Assembly (NCBI RefSeq): GCF_042453785.1
Contig: NC_091675.1
Coordinates: forward strand, 48,494,501-48,558,500
DNA length: 64,000 nucleotides
Origin: Malus domestica
Taxonomy: Eukaryota; Streptophyta; Magnoliopsida; Rosales; Rosaceae
Direction of reading: 5' to 3'
Made by a program: the position numbers and the translations under genes. Numbering within the stretch: the first letter of the stretch is position 1; the number at the start of each line of letters is the position of its first letter. Under the pieces are notes generated by a model that saw nothing but the letters and a program-made list of their open reading frames with translations, searched no databases and was not told the origin of the DNA. Below, piece by piece: positions 1 through 13,479 of the stretch.

Positions 1-168
1 TCTTAGCAGTCTCGTGGTTTTCGGAGGGCTTCGCAAAGACGACCTAGCGAGGGAGATAGTCCACACGAGTCCGGGCTAGTCTCACTTAAGTTAGTCCCCA
101 AGCATACCAAACATGGGACAATAATCATAGCTAGTCCAGTCCCACCTAAGAAGGTGAAACAAACGCCC
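1..168. mobile_element. 3' end of a PIF/Harbinger-like MITE (left end outside the window)
   Basis: The segment ends in ...AAACAAACGCCC followed by TAA at 169-171, the terminus and 3-bp target site expected of PIF/Harbinger elements. The inverted end GGGCGTTTGTT matches the ends of the complete element at 44632-45518. Both also share internal wording such as GTCCAGTCC and repeated AGTCC/TTAGTCC motifs. The left end and the other TSD copy lie before the window starts. Confidence 0.6.
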
Positions 169-177
169 TAAAGTCTC

Positions 178-864
178 TGTCTATCACTCTCTCAAACTCT
201 CTGGGGGCCATCCCCTTCGGATCCGCCTGGTGGTTCATTTATGCCGACCTCTCCCCTTTCTTCGTCATCTTCGCCGGTATAATGTCCGGCCTAACCCTAG
301 GCCTCATGTCCCTTGGCCTCATCGAGCTCGATATTCTGCAGCGCAGCGGCTCCCCCACCGAAAAGAAACAAGCAGGTTCGTTCGCCTCCATCTCGGTTCT
401 CGCCGATTCCTGAATTTCTGTTTCGTCTCGCTCGTAGTTCGTCGCATTTTTCTGAAATTTGTGTTTTTTTTTTCTTTCAGGCTTTCAGCTGTTATATTGT
501 TGGTGGTTCAAGAGCAGCATCAGCTGCTCGTCACTTTGCTACTGTGTAATGCGGCTGCTATGGAGGTGAGTGGCACTCCAATTTTAAGAATTGCAGTGGT
601 TTTCGTTGTCAATCGTTTTCTTTCAGATCGGATTTGGTTTTGCGAAAATTAAATTGAATCTGGTATAAGAATATCGATGTTATTCAATGCCAAATGTGTA
701 TCCAATTGAAAGTTCTCATTTAGCATTTAAAGTTTGAACATTCAATGTCAGCTATTAACTTCGATATTTGCAATCTGCAGGCTCTTCCGATATATTTGCA
801 TAAACTTTTCAATCAGTGTGTTGCTATAATTTTCTCTGTGACTTTTGTCCTGTTTTTCGGAGAG
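178..864 (+). pseudogene. DUF21/CNNM-family (CorC/HlyC-like) membrane protein, truncated gene fragment
   Basis: Three exons are readable: about 178-375, 489-565 and 781-864, with GT-AG junctions (exon 2 uses the AG at 487-488, which keeps the frame). They encode the start of the plant DUF21 domain: a hydrophobic segment with AGIMSGLTLGLMSLG, then LDILQRSGSPTEKKQA, then VVQEQHQLLVTLLLCNAAAME, then ALPIYLHKLFNQ...FGE. Plant DUF21 proteins are transmembrane proteins of roughly 400-500 residues related to CNNM magnesium transporters. Only about 115 residues remain. No in-frame ATG is visible upstream, where the sequence runs straight into the MITE at 1-168. The expected next exon (VIPQAICTRYG... 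in relatives) is not found before a poly-A tract near 1000. There are no stops inside the exons, so the truncation may be recent, or the rest may have been displaced. Confidence 0.75.
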
Positions 865-2213
865 GTGTGTTGTATCCTAATTTTCCAATGATTTAGCTCT
901 TTGGTTTTGACATTTACCCTTGGCAGTAAGTTTGTTTCTCTGGAAGATGTATAAATGGCTGTAAGCTTTGTTTTCTTAGGATTTCTTTTGCTATCGAAGA
1001 AAAAAAAAAAAAAAAAAAACAAATCAGGTCAAAACCGAACCGGAAAAAATTGAACCGAAAAAAAATTGAACCAAACCAAAATTTCGGTTCGATTTTGATT
1101 TTGGCAAAAAACCGAACTGTTTTGAACCGAACCCAACCCTAATCTATAGGCTGAAGCCTATCATCCAAATGGTTGACTTTTCAAACAAGATAAAAGCTCA
1201 TCTTGACTTATCCCATAATGACCAAAAGCCTAGCCTGTCTAGGCTTCTTACCTCATCATACTTCCATCACCATTATTTTAGCATTACCCCATGCTTTTTG
1301 CAAAGCAAAACACCTCTGAAACTTTATTATCACACGACACTTAAGCCACGTGCACAGAACCAACCCAAAAACATCTGCACTTTTAGAAATAATTTTCAAT
1401 AATTCCTCAGATAATTTTATTATAATTAAAATCATAGGAATATCCAAATAAATTATTAATCAATCATCTCAATCTTCTTTCAATCCAATGGCTCAGAATT
1501 TTACTCATTCTACGATCTCGATTGCTCGAGCCGATAGTGTAAAATCCGGTCCAAACAGTAACTACAACAAAATAACTCACAATATTTCTAAAATTGAACT
1601 AAGATACTATGGATTGCAGTAATTTAACTACAACACTATGGATGATATAATCAATCCCAATATGTTGCAAACTTGTCGTAGCCTTAATAAACGAACCAGC
1701 GTACTACAACACGAGTAGACTGAGAATACCGCAAGAAGAAATGTTTATTAGTATTGAAAACACTAAATACATGGTGTGTTACTTCACGTGTTATAACCAT
1801 AATGGATAAAATTGTATGGCATTAAATATCCCAAAAATGACTCTACCAAACAATCACATTAAACATACAGATGCTTTACATACATGTCAATCTATAGAAG
1901 TGGGTTCAACTTTACAACTTTTACATGCACAACTATATATTATAGGCCATGACAAATAAAAAATTGGGAACATGAAGATAAATCAAAGTACATACTACAA
2001 TGTTCTCATCTTACAATATACACAACATTCCAATAACAGTAGCTAATAAGAACCGCCGTGTCTTTATATCCGATTCTTAACTCTTTGGTATTTGATGCAC
2101 CGCACCCTTTCAATTTAATATGATTTATAATTGCCCTTTCTTCTAATCTTGTGACTTTTGCCACTTAACATATGATTTATCATTACCTTTTCTTCTGCTT
2201 TTTGTTTTGCTAC
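865..2213. other. AT-rich intergenic DNA without a recognised gene
   Basis: A 20-nt A run sits at about 1000-1019. It is followed at 1028-1140 by irregular repeats of AACCGAACC/TTGAACCGAAA type that read as simple-sequence decay. Short open frames here (for example 1169-1402) have no recognisable domain. I see no RNA gene or regulatory element. Confidence 0.5.
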
Positions 2214-2221
2214 TTAACAAG

Positions 2222-3109
2222 CCGGGCGACCGTCCGGGGCCCAAAAAAATTAGGGGCACCAAAATTATTAGGGCGGTATATTTATATATGTTTTTATAAG
2301 AGTATAAATTTATAAAATTTGGTTCAAATACATAGAAATTTAACTAGAAGTGGTGGTTTGTCATTTGAAAATAATGAAAAGGTCTTGGATTCAAAACACC
2401 ATGTGTGCTTATTTACTCTCCATTTTTTACAAATTTCTTTTTATAAGAGTATAAATTTATAAAATTTGGTTAAATGATCAAGAAATTTAATTAGAAACAA
2501 TGATTTTTATTGTTTAAAATTAACAAGAGGTCCTAAGTTTGAAATGCTATGTGCATGTTTATTATTTTCAATTTTTTAAAATTTTTGTTTGGTTGTTAAT
2601 TTATTTTTAGTTACTATCTATTAGCTATGTGGGTTGTTATTTTTAAATATTCGTTTTAATTCAAGTCTAATCTTCAACAAAGAGTAATACGTAGACCAAA
2701 TTTGTAAATTATAAGACGTGTCATCAAAATGTTTAATTTAGTGCCCATTCATTAATAATACATATCAATTAAAGACTTGAGAACATCATTATTTTTTAGT
2801 ACCATATTGACAAGGTTAGTAAATAAGAAAAAAAAAACACATCACGATTTATTAAAAAACACATTCAAAGTTCAGATGGAAAACAAAACTCATCATCTAT
2901 CTACTTGTAAGCTCGAAGTTTTTTTGTTTCCCTCTCTCAATACAAAATAAATTAGTCTTTCTGTCTTTCTAAATTATTGAATTTCAAGTGTTTTTTAAAG
3001 TATAATTTTATCGATGTCTTATGTGTGAAAATAAATAATTTTCTTACATAAAGTTAGGGCACTTTTTTTGACGTCGCCCCGGGCCTCAAAAATCTATGGA
3101 CCGGCCCTG
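2222..3109. mobile_element. Non-autonomous hAT-type element (888 bp)
   Basis: It is flanked by a perfect 8-bp direct repeat TTAACAAG (2214-2221 and 3110-3117), the TSD length of hAT elements. The left end CCGGGCGACCGTCC and the inverse of the right end CAGGGCCGGTCC form an imperfect terminal inverted repeat. Both ends are followed inward by GC-rich GGGGCCC/CCCGGGGC and then AT-rich DNA. No transposase reading frame remains. Confidence 0.8.
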
Positions 3110-3343
3110 TTAACAAGTAGCTCACACCACACTTGCTAAGTTATCTGATCACATTTGATAGAAAAAATGAAACATTGTTTGTGTTTTTTGACAGCGGGTT
3201 CAAACCTCGGGTGTTAGTTACGTAATTAGCTCATATGATTAAGATGAAGATCATACGATATGTCACTCAAACATTGGACATATTTTGATCTGGTATTCTA
3301 GTTGACATTTTTGAAAGGAATTGGTTGTAGGAGAAACCATAAC

Positions 3344-3420
3344 TAATGTTCTAAAAGACGCTAGGGGCTAGTCGGACGACGAGTATGCCTAAATGGACTA
3401 GGCGAATTTAAGTAAATTTA
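3344..3420. repeat. Fragment of the GTTCTAAAA / GCTAGGCG repeat family
   Basis: The words ATGTTCTAAAAGACGCTAGG, GCTAGTCGG and GACTAGGCG recur, inverted, at the ends of the repeat at 36470-36884. Only one end is present here. Confidence 0.35.
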
Positions 3421-3523
3421 ATATAAATTAATCAAATTTACTTATATTATATCATTAATATTTCTTTTCTTTTAAAATAAGTTATATGTAATGTTGGGGT
3501 TTAAATACATAATAATATAAATA

Positions 3524-4700
3524 TGTCACAGCCTGTCCCGAGATTTTATTTATCGATCGTGAAATGACGAAATTGTCCTTGACGGGTGTTAAGGTATGTG
3601 TGTGACATATTATGGAATAATGCATATTTTTCCTAAGTTTGGAAATTTTGAAATGGATTAAAAACTTATTAGCAATTTGTGTGGTTAGGGAAAGAAGTTG
3701 GATTTGTTTTGGTGATGGACCACACACACAGGACACTCATCTCTCCCTCATCCCCGTACCCTTTCTCTCTTCCGTCGCAGCTCACTCTCTCTCTCTCCCT
3801 TCGAATTGTACGGACCAAAGCACAAAAACCTCGAATCACCACGGATCGACGCCAATAAGGTGAGATTCTTCATCCTTTTAACCTCCTGATTTGAATGGGG
3901 TTACTTTTAGAACTGGAAACCTTAGAAATCTCGTCGAACCCATGACCTATTTTGAAATCACTGTTCATGCACGCGTGAATTGTTGAATTTCAGGGAATTC
4001 TAAGCTTATAGTGAGCTTAGTGAGGTCCTAAAGAAGCTCGGAGTGCTTAGTTTGAAGATTTTGGACGTCGGGATCACTGAGCTTGAAGTTGGCCGGTTTT
4101 CTTGGAATTTCTCCGGTGAGATTTCGTAGTTTTTAGAGCCTTAAAGTAGTGTAACGTGATTCTACATGCTTAGGGCTTCATTTTGATATAAAATGCGCGA
4201 AAAATGGTTGAGAAATGACGGAGAACAAGGAGATTGAAAAATCTCCAGTTTTCCAGTGACCGGAAAAACCAGTCCGGCGACTGGAAGAAGAAGATGACGA
4301 GCGTGGAGCGCGTAGGTCCGTGCCCCTTCCGGCGCGTGGGGGCGCGTGCAGCCTCGGAAAATTTTTCTAAAAATACCTCGACGTCCGTGACGTCGAGTAG
4401 GTCACTGTGGTATATTCATATACCCAAATTGAGCATCGTATGAGAAGTTATTACGCATTGTCGGTTATGTGCTTTAAATAACGTTGTTTTAGTTGTTTCG
4501 CATATAGGTGATACCTATCCCGAGGACGAGCGCATCCAGAGACGTCACGGGGGTTACGACCCTTCGACTTACCAGTGAGTGGGCAGTATTTTCTGTATTT
4601 ACCTATATACTATCGATTTTTCCCAGAAATTGAATTTAAATGAAAGTATGTTTTAAAATGCCATGCATGCATATTATGAAATATACGAATTGATAATTGA

Positions 4701-4734
<34 letters not shown>

Positions 4735-5711
4735 AATTGGTGCTGTGGACGCACATGTGAGTATTAGGTGAGTTTTATGTTATTTATGTGAATTGTGTTG
4801 AGAGCTCATAACTTGCACCCTGGTGATAGTGCTTATATTATTCACCCTGCACCGCACGCTCACCTTGGATCTAAGAAGGTGCATGTCGTACAGACCATGA
4901 GAAGGTTCGGACATGCTAGTCGTACAGATCACTAGATGTGGTTCCGACTGGTAGGTGACCTTAGATTATGTGCACAGATGATTGATGAGAGAAGCACTAG
5001 AGCTTATTATTACACCATCCTTGTTGTACAGACTACTTCAGGTAGTTCCGACTTATGTGCAGAGTAGTACCGTACAGGTCACCGTGGTGACTCCGGTTGG
5101 TTTGGATATTGAGCTATGGAATTAACCGTATATGACCAATTGCAGGGTCTCCGGTTGATTCATTATATCACCTGTTATATTGATGCATTCTTAATCTGTT
5201 ATTGACATTTATGGCATGACATATTTTCTGGGTTTGATAAAGAATTGTGATTTGAGATATTCGAAGATTATATGCATATTATGTTATTTTCTGGGAAAAT
5301 ATACAGGTTTTACAGCGAGAGGTTAGAAATGTTTTAAATGAAATGTTTTTGAAAAACTTTGGTTTTACTGACCCACTCAATTTTGTTTTGCGCCCCTCCA
5401 GATTCTAGTTAGCAGCATTGGTGGCCCACGAGGATTCCCTTGGCGTATTGACAGACTACGTAAATGTAGGACTCACCTGCGGGTGTTGTAATTTAGTTAT
5501 GGTCCTACTTGACTGCACCTAGTACTTATGCTCTGAATTTGTGTGTTTCACACTTAAACTTATTGTAGCATGCTAGTTGGATATTATTGCTAGTAGTTGG
5601 TTTTTTTATTCCTTCGTATTTCTCTTATCTTTTGCTTCCGCATCGCACTTTTGGTTACGTCACGCTCACGTGATGGCCATCACGCCTTGATTCTAGGATC
5701 GGGGTGTGTCA
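3524..5711 (+). mobile_element. Solo LTR (2188 bp) of a long-LTR retrotransposon family
   Basis: It starts TGTCACAGCC and ends GGGGTGTGTCA, and is bracketed by a perfect 5-bp TSD AAATA (3519-3523 and 5712-5716). No coding domain, primer-binding site or second LTR is present, so this is a solo LTR left by recombination. A diverged inverted copy of its 3' half occupies 62746-64000: CATCGCACTTTTGG...CGTCACGCTCACGTGATGGCC here corresponds to its reverse complement there. The long LTR would suit a Ty3/Gypsy (Tekay/Del-like) lineage, but the lineage is inference. Confidence 0.8.
4704..4731. repeat. (AT)n microsatellite inside the solo LTR
   Basis: About 14 uninterrupted AT units. Confidence 0.9.
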
Positions 5712-5716
5712 AAATA

Positions 5717-6688
5717 GGCGTAAAGTGAAATAGAATAATAAAACAATACAAAAAATAAGGGATAATAAGTTATGATTGATTTATGTGGGAAAAGAAATAA
5801 GAGAATAAAAAAAAAACTAATAAAAAGAGTTATTGGGACTAGGAAATCGTGCAACCAATTAGAGATGATGGGTACAACCAAAAGCCTTTTTAAAGATGGT
5901 GGGACCATAAAGAAATCACATCCTCGTTACTCAATTGAAAAAGAAGATGGTGGACCCACCGGTCCATCTTCTTCACTAATGGTTGTGTTTTCTTGCCGTA
6001 AGGGTAATTTTGTAATTGTACATGTTGGGCTCTGTAATTTAGTTCGCATAGAATTTGGGTTCCTGTTTAGTTTTGAGGTGATTTTGGTTAAAGAAAACTT
6101 TAAGGTGGTTTTTGGTTTAAATAGTCTTCGTCCCCACCATTTTCATTAAAGCTCCCTTCATTTTAATTGGTTTTATGTATTTCATTTTCTCATGTGCTAA
6201 TCTTATTTACTTTTATGTTAACACCAAGATTGCAATATATTATGATGAGTTTATAACAATTAAGAGATTAGGACCTGAAGTCCCTCTAGTTCTCATCTTA
6301 TAACAAGACCCGGAAATTAGTATATTGATCAATTTTCGTCTCATGATGATAAGAGGGCATGCAGCCCCACATAATATGAATTTAAAGTTCATATTCAACT
6401 AATTGGGAGCCTACCGCTCATTGCGCCTATAACTAAATGGGTATATGACTATGTCGGACTCGGTAGATACATTCCACCTTGAGTTATTTTTTTCTCTGAC
6501 ATTGGTGAGACATTATTTTGTTTCACGACTAGGAATGAAATTGCACATCTTAGATGACAAATAATTAGATTAGAACCTAAAGTTTCTTGATCAAATTAGA
6601 ATTTGGTGATTTTTATTATTCTAAGTAATTGTGAGCTTGAAATTCCTTGATTGCAATTGCATAGACAACCTAAATTATTTTTTGTGGA
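5717..6688. other. Intergenic DNA without a recognised gene
   Basis: An open frame at 5772-6149 has no recognisable domain and simple, AT-rich composition. I see no structural RNA or repeat end between the solo LTR and the Copia remnant. Confidence 0.4.
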
Positions 6689-8270
6689 TGTTGTTACCCT
6701 TCAGAAAATGTAATGAGAGAAAGAAGAGATTCGAGAGATTCTTAGAGAGTGAAGTAGAAAAACAGAAACTTTCAGTATAGTGATTTCCTTAGTTGTTAAG
6801 CAAGTACATACAACAATATTTATACACTTCTCAATATCTAACTAACTAACTCTCTAATCTTCATACAAGTGGCAGTATCTTAGCCACACACAGTATATCT
6901 CTATCATCCTCCCTCAATCTCATGTTTGGATGATCCTAACATGAGATTGTTACAATGAATATGAAACAATAGGGCACTCAGGCCTTTGGTTAAAATGTCA
7001 GCAAACTGCTCCTTGGAGGACACAAATTGCACCAAAAGCTTGTTCTTGGCAACTCGCTCATGAACAAAATGCACATCAATTTCAATGTGTTTTGTCCATT
7101 GATGTTATATAGGGTTGAAAGACAGTGCTATAGTAGAAAGGTTGTCACAAAATAGCACAAGAGTTGCAGGTATTAGAAAGTGCAGAAACGCAAGAATTTG
7201 TTGAATCCAATCAAGTTCTGCTGCAGTAGAAGATAAAGCACGATACTCAGCCTCAGTGGAGGATCTTGATACTGTTTGCTGTTTCTTAGAGGACCACGAG
7301 ATAGGGTTATTCCCTAAGAACACAACTAACCCTGATGTAGATTGTCGATCATTGAGATCTCCAACCCAATCAGCATCACTGAAAGCATGTAATGCCAAGG
7401 GCCCTTTAGAGTAGGTAAGGCCAAGATTCATAGTGCCTCTCAAATACCTCAAAATCCTTTTTACTGCAGTGAAATGAGAGACCATGGGATTCTATATAAA
7501 CTGACATACTTGATGCATAGAGAAAGCTATGTCAGGTTTGGTAAATGTGAGATATTGTAGGGCACCCACCACACTCTTATATAAAGTAGGATTGGAATAT
7601 GGTTCACCATCCTCCTTGAGTAATCAGTTATAGGGTAAACATGGTGTTTCACAAGCTTTGTAGTCAACCATTTCTGTTTTGACAAGGAAATCCTACACAA
7701 GTTTCTATTGTGACAGAAACAAACCATTGGCAATCTTGGAAATCTGAATTCCCATAAAGTAGTGAAGAGGACCTAAGTCCTTGATATCAAATTTAGAAGT
7801 TAAATCACTTATTAATTGCTGTATCTCAGTGGTTGCACTGCTCGTTATAATAATGTCATTGACATGTAACAACAATATCACAACATTTGCACCAACAGTT
7901 TTAACAAATAATGAAGAATCAGAATAAGTGTTATGGAATCCCAACTGAGGCAAAAATGAAGTAAACATGTCATTCCATGCCCTCGGGGTTGTTTTGATCC
8001 GTAAAGTGATTTATGTAGTTGACATACCAAAGTGGGATTTTGAGGATCCTCAAAGCCAGGTGGCTGAGCCATATACACCTCCTATTGAAAAATTCCATGG
8101 AGAAATGCGTTCTCGACATCAAGTTGCCTGAGTGACCAATTAAACTGAGCAACTAGTGCTAAAACAATCCTCACTATGGTGGGTTTAACAACTTGACTAA
8201 AGGTTTCATTGTAATCTAGATCAGGTTCTTAACTAAATCCCTTGGCAACCAATAACTGCCCTAGTTTCAT
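6689..8270 (-). mobile_element. Copia retrotransposon remnant: reverse transcriptase, RNase H and 3' LTR
   Basis: Read on the minus strand, the order is an RT start with VAKGF and FNWSLRQLDVENAFLHG (about 8250-8090, with stops), then [10 protein letters not shown] and CQLHKSLYG, the RT catalytic region (about 7968-7705), and RNase H (7485-7105) with FSDADWVGD and STEAEYRALS. A polypurine tract TTGAGGGAGGA precedes a probable 3' LTR at 6906-6689 (TG...CA on the minus strand, about 218 bp). The catalytic YVDD of Copia RT reads HVND here (LHVNDIIITSS), and there are several frameshifts, so it is dead. The 5' part is missing. At about 8280 the sequence switches to a Copia fragment in the opposite orientation. 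Confidence 0.8.
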
Positions 8271-8284
8271 CAATTTTTACATCT

Positions 8285-9431
8285 GTGAATGTTAAGTTGG
8301 ATGATTCGAACTATCTTAATTGGCATTTTCAAATGAAATTACTGCTTGAAAGTAATGGAATCCTAGGGTTTGTCAATGACACTCATCCATGTCCTGCTCG
8401 ACTTTCCTCCCAATCCGGAGACTCTGATGTTAATTCTGCAAATTCATCGTTTTCCTCTGATAGTGATGAGTATTTGATTTGGATGATGCATGATAAAGCT
8501 CTGATGCAATTGCTTACTGCTTCTTTAAGTCCAATGGCTATGTCATGTGCCATTGGTAGTACAAGTTCTAGGGATTTCTGGATTCAATTGCAAGAACAAT
8601 TCTCCACTATCGCTAAGACTAACATCTTCCAGATGAAGTCCAATCTACAAAGAATTAAAAAGGGATCAAATTCTGTTGCTCAATACTTGACACGATAGAT
8701 TAGGACATCCATCTAATTCTGTTGTGTCTCTCATGTTACATAAGTCCAAAGTTGCATTTACAAGAGTCTAATCCTGTTATGTGTAGAGGGTAAATTCTGC
8801 AAACTTCCTTTTGCATTAAGTGTCAATAAATTTGTAATTCCCTTTGAAGTACTGCATAGTGATCTTTGGGGTCTTGCACCTTGTATATCTGTGGATGTAT
8901 ATAGGTATTATGTTACTTTCATTGATGAATGTACTAGGTATTCCTGGATTTTCCCTTTGGTTAATAAATCCGATCTTTGTGCAACTTTTATTGCATTTCA
9001 TGCTTATGTTCTCACTCAATTCTCTACAAGCATAAAAATATTGCAAAGTGATGGTGAGTGGTGAGTACATTAGCAAACCTCTTCAATCCTTTCTTCTCAA
9101 AAAAGGGCATTTCCCATCACAAGTCATGTCCTTATACCCCAGAACAAAATGGCATGGATGTACTAAAATACCTTCACAGTTCTAGTCATTTGCATGTCAA
9201 ACAACCACCTACCTCATCAATAGAATGCCTACTCCCATTTTGCATAACAAGTCTCCTTTTGAAGCTTTATATGGTGCTGTTCCAGTGCTTCATCACTTGA
9301 GAACGTTTGGTTGTGCTTGTTACCCTTTCTTAAGACCATATACTACTACCAAACTCCAAGCTAAGACTAAGACTACAATGTGTGTGTTTTTGGGGTATGC
9401 GTCCAAATACAAGGGGTTCTCTGGGCATTGA
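8285..9431 (+). mobile_element. Copia retrotransposon remnant: gag and integrase pieces
   Basis: 8285-8698 encodes a Copia gag (UBN2-type) segment with LDDSNYLNWHFQMKLLL and SSRDFWIQLQEQFST, ending at a stop. After a short gap, 8816-9431 carries an integrase core in shifting frames: the LHSDLWG, YVTFIDECTRYSWIFPL and YTPEQNG motifs, then the C-terminal FGCACYPFLRPYT...FLGYASKYKGF. The protease and gag-pre-integrase regions between them are lost. No LTR is recognisable on this side. Confidence 0.75.
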
Positions 9432-10225
9432 GCATGCTCTGCCGTACAACAAAACATTCGATGTAGTTTTAGCAAGTCTTAATTAAATAACAACTGAGAC
9501 AAATGTCAATTCTTTCCATGATTAATAGTAGTAGTTCATAAATTTGGGACCTTCTTGGCAAGAAAGGGCCGGCGATGAAGGATCACCGTTCTTTTTCTCT
9601 TCATTTATTCTCCCTGTTGTTTCTTTCACACAGAAATCTAGTTAAAAAGGAGTAAAACAGAGGGTAGTATTACCATTGGTACTCAACGGTCAAATGATTT
9701 CAAATTTGAGTGATTTTTGATAAAGTTGATGTTTCAGTGAAGAGCTAAAGATGAACGGTTAAATCGTTGAAATACGATATAGAGGAAGTCCTACAAACAT
9801 CTCTCAAATAAAAGCTTAGTTGAGGGGTCCCTCCTCAACGGAAGGGGTTGAAACAGAGACGAAAGTGAATGCAGAGACGGAGAGCTTGAAATGGAGACAA
9901 AAGTGAATGCGATTGATTTTCTCACACATAAATTGTCATATTAATGTGAGATGAGCCTAGGCATCTGTTACCTGCTATCAAATAATAGTATAGCCCATAA
10001 CTAATACATGAAAACTACGATAACGACCGACCCCGAGTACTCTGACCTCAATTCATTCCAACAAATTCATACCCTAGTAATCCATGCATTACAACAAGCA
10101 ATCCTAAACACAACATAGATTTCTTGTGGCCGCCTCGGGTGGAAAATGTGTTGAATCAAACTGTGTCTTGAAAATTACTTCTAATCCGAAAAATCAACTC
10201 AAGTATCAAGGGAAAATCGAGATTA
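9432..10225. other. Intergenic DNA and probable 3' UTR of the downstream minus-strand gene
   Basis: I see no coding domain, RNA gene or repeat end. The last 100-200 bases before 10226 are likely the 3' UTR of the adenylosuccinate synthetase gene, which is read leftwards. Confidence 0.4.
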
Positions 10226-12174
<1,949 letters not shown>

Positions 12175-12182
12175 GGCGAATA

Positions 12183-12620
12183 CCTGAGTAAGGCTAAGTT
12201 TAGGCCAACGTATTTCCCAAATTTTACATACTTGACAGTACGAGTGAATGTTATAGAAATATATAAGTGAAAACTACAAAAACAACATCATTATCTTTTT
12301 AAAACTAAGCAAAATTTTAAATACCCAAAATTAAAAAAACAAGGTCAAATCAAGCAGATAATTCCCCATTCGTAAACCCTAAAAAAAACCACGTACCTCC
12401 TCGAATATATTGAACAACAGCTTCGAAAAACTTCAATTTCGTTTGCGTAGTAATCAATCAGAGAGCGACGCGAGAAAAACAAAAGAGAAATTCCGGGAAA
12501 ATGTTTGGGGTTTGCTTCTCGTCCTCTGTGGGTCGGACTTCGGAGGACTTGAAGAACTTCCCGAAAACCGAAAGAGAAATTTTCCGGGAAAAGGCGCTAA
12601 TTATATGAGTTGGGAGGTGA
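12183..12620 (-). promoter_or_regulatory. 5' UTR with leader intron and proximal promoter of the adenylosuccinate synthetase gene
   Basis: On the minus strand, a leader exon ending CGAGGAG/GTACGT (exon end at 12397) is followed by an intron closing at ...TTACTCAG before 12183, nine bases upstream of the ATG. The transcription start is not determinable. No clear TATA box was found. Confidence 0.45.
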
Positions 12621-12900
12621 GGGCGTGAAATTTTATTGTAGGGTTACGGGGATAAATATCAGCTGCACCTACAGTCCAGAATCAGCAGTGAACCCTGAAT
12701 CAGACGGCTGTGATTAATTAGCTATGCTCGTTGTTTTTGGTCGGGGATTTTTACCAGATTGGGTTTTTGGTTTGTTTAGGCTTGTTACTGTTAATTTTTA
12801 TTTAGTTTAAATATACATAAGGGCATAATTGGAACATCACGAAAACTAGTTAACATACTTCATCCTCTGAAGTAATAGAAAAGCAATATAAATAAATAAA

Positions 12901-13028
12901 GAGGTGTGATATCCACATATATTTTTTTAATTTTCAAACATCGGATTGGATGAATTGAAGAAAATCAATTAACAGAAATTAGCAAAGAATGTGTGAAAAG
13001 TAAAAAATGATGTGTGTGTAGCATCCTC
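12901..13028. mobile_element. Short MITE (128 bp), 8-bp TSD
   Basis: It begins GAGGTGTGATATCCACA and ends TGTGTGTAGCATCCTC, an imperfect inverted repeat, between direct repeats TAAATAAA (12893-12900 and 13029-13036). A second, better preserved member is at 54093-54240. The 8-bp TSD suggests a hAT-type (or Mutator-type) origin. The TSD is low-complexity, which lowers its weight. Confidence 0.6.
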
Positions 13029-13479
13029 TAAATAAATATAGATTGACGTTACCTTAGTTGTCATCGATCATAAAAATGTAGTCGTTAACGTTTAAATTTA
13101 ATAATAACGCGTTGTTACAAATGTGTGCACTTCCCATGTCTCCACATTTGATGTGCATTATCCTCTTGAGCTCGAATGCCTTGTGACAGTCATTACACAT
13201 TGGGCATCCGAACATCATTGCATTCCAAGATGCCAGATTGAAGTTCAGTTTATAGCATCAAATATCATCCATTAACTTTTCAGATGATAAAAGTAAATTT
13301 TCATGAAGGGAATAATAACAAAAACTATGTAATATTAGCCAGAGTAACCTATGAAAAAGAATAGCATAAATTTATTGCACATAGCCTTCTGTCATTAATA
13401 GGCAGTCCAAAAATGTAGAGAACTTTTAAAAGATGAATCCTGAAACTTGACGATAAACAAAAAACTTGCAAGTTCAAAC

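Noticed and set aside
3175..3215. tRNA/SINE B box (GCGGGTTCAAACCTCGGG)
   Set aside because: No A box at the right distance, no tail and no target duplication.
5772..6149. 125-residue plus-strand open frame
   Set aside because: Low complexity (Lys/Phe/Val rich), with no domain, start context or intron signals.
12410..12628. Plus-strand 72-residue open frame upstream of adenylosuccinate synthetase
   Set aside because: It is antisense to the leader exon and promoter of that gene, with no domain and no splice or poly-A support.
13130..13230. Cys/His-spaced minus-strand reading (GCPMCNDCHKAFEL) that looked like a zinc finger
   Set aside because: It is very short, with no canonical C2H2 spacing and no exon signals, so it was not listed as a gene.
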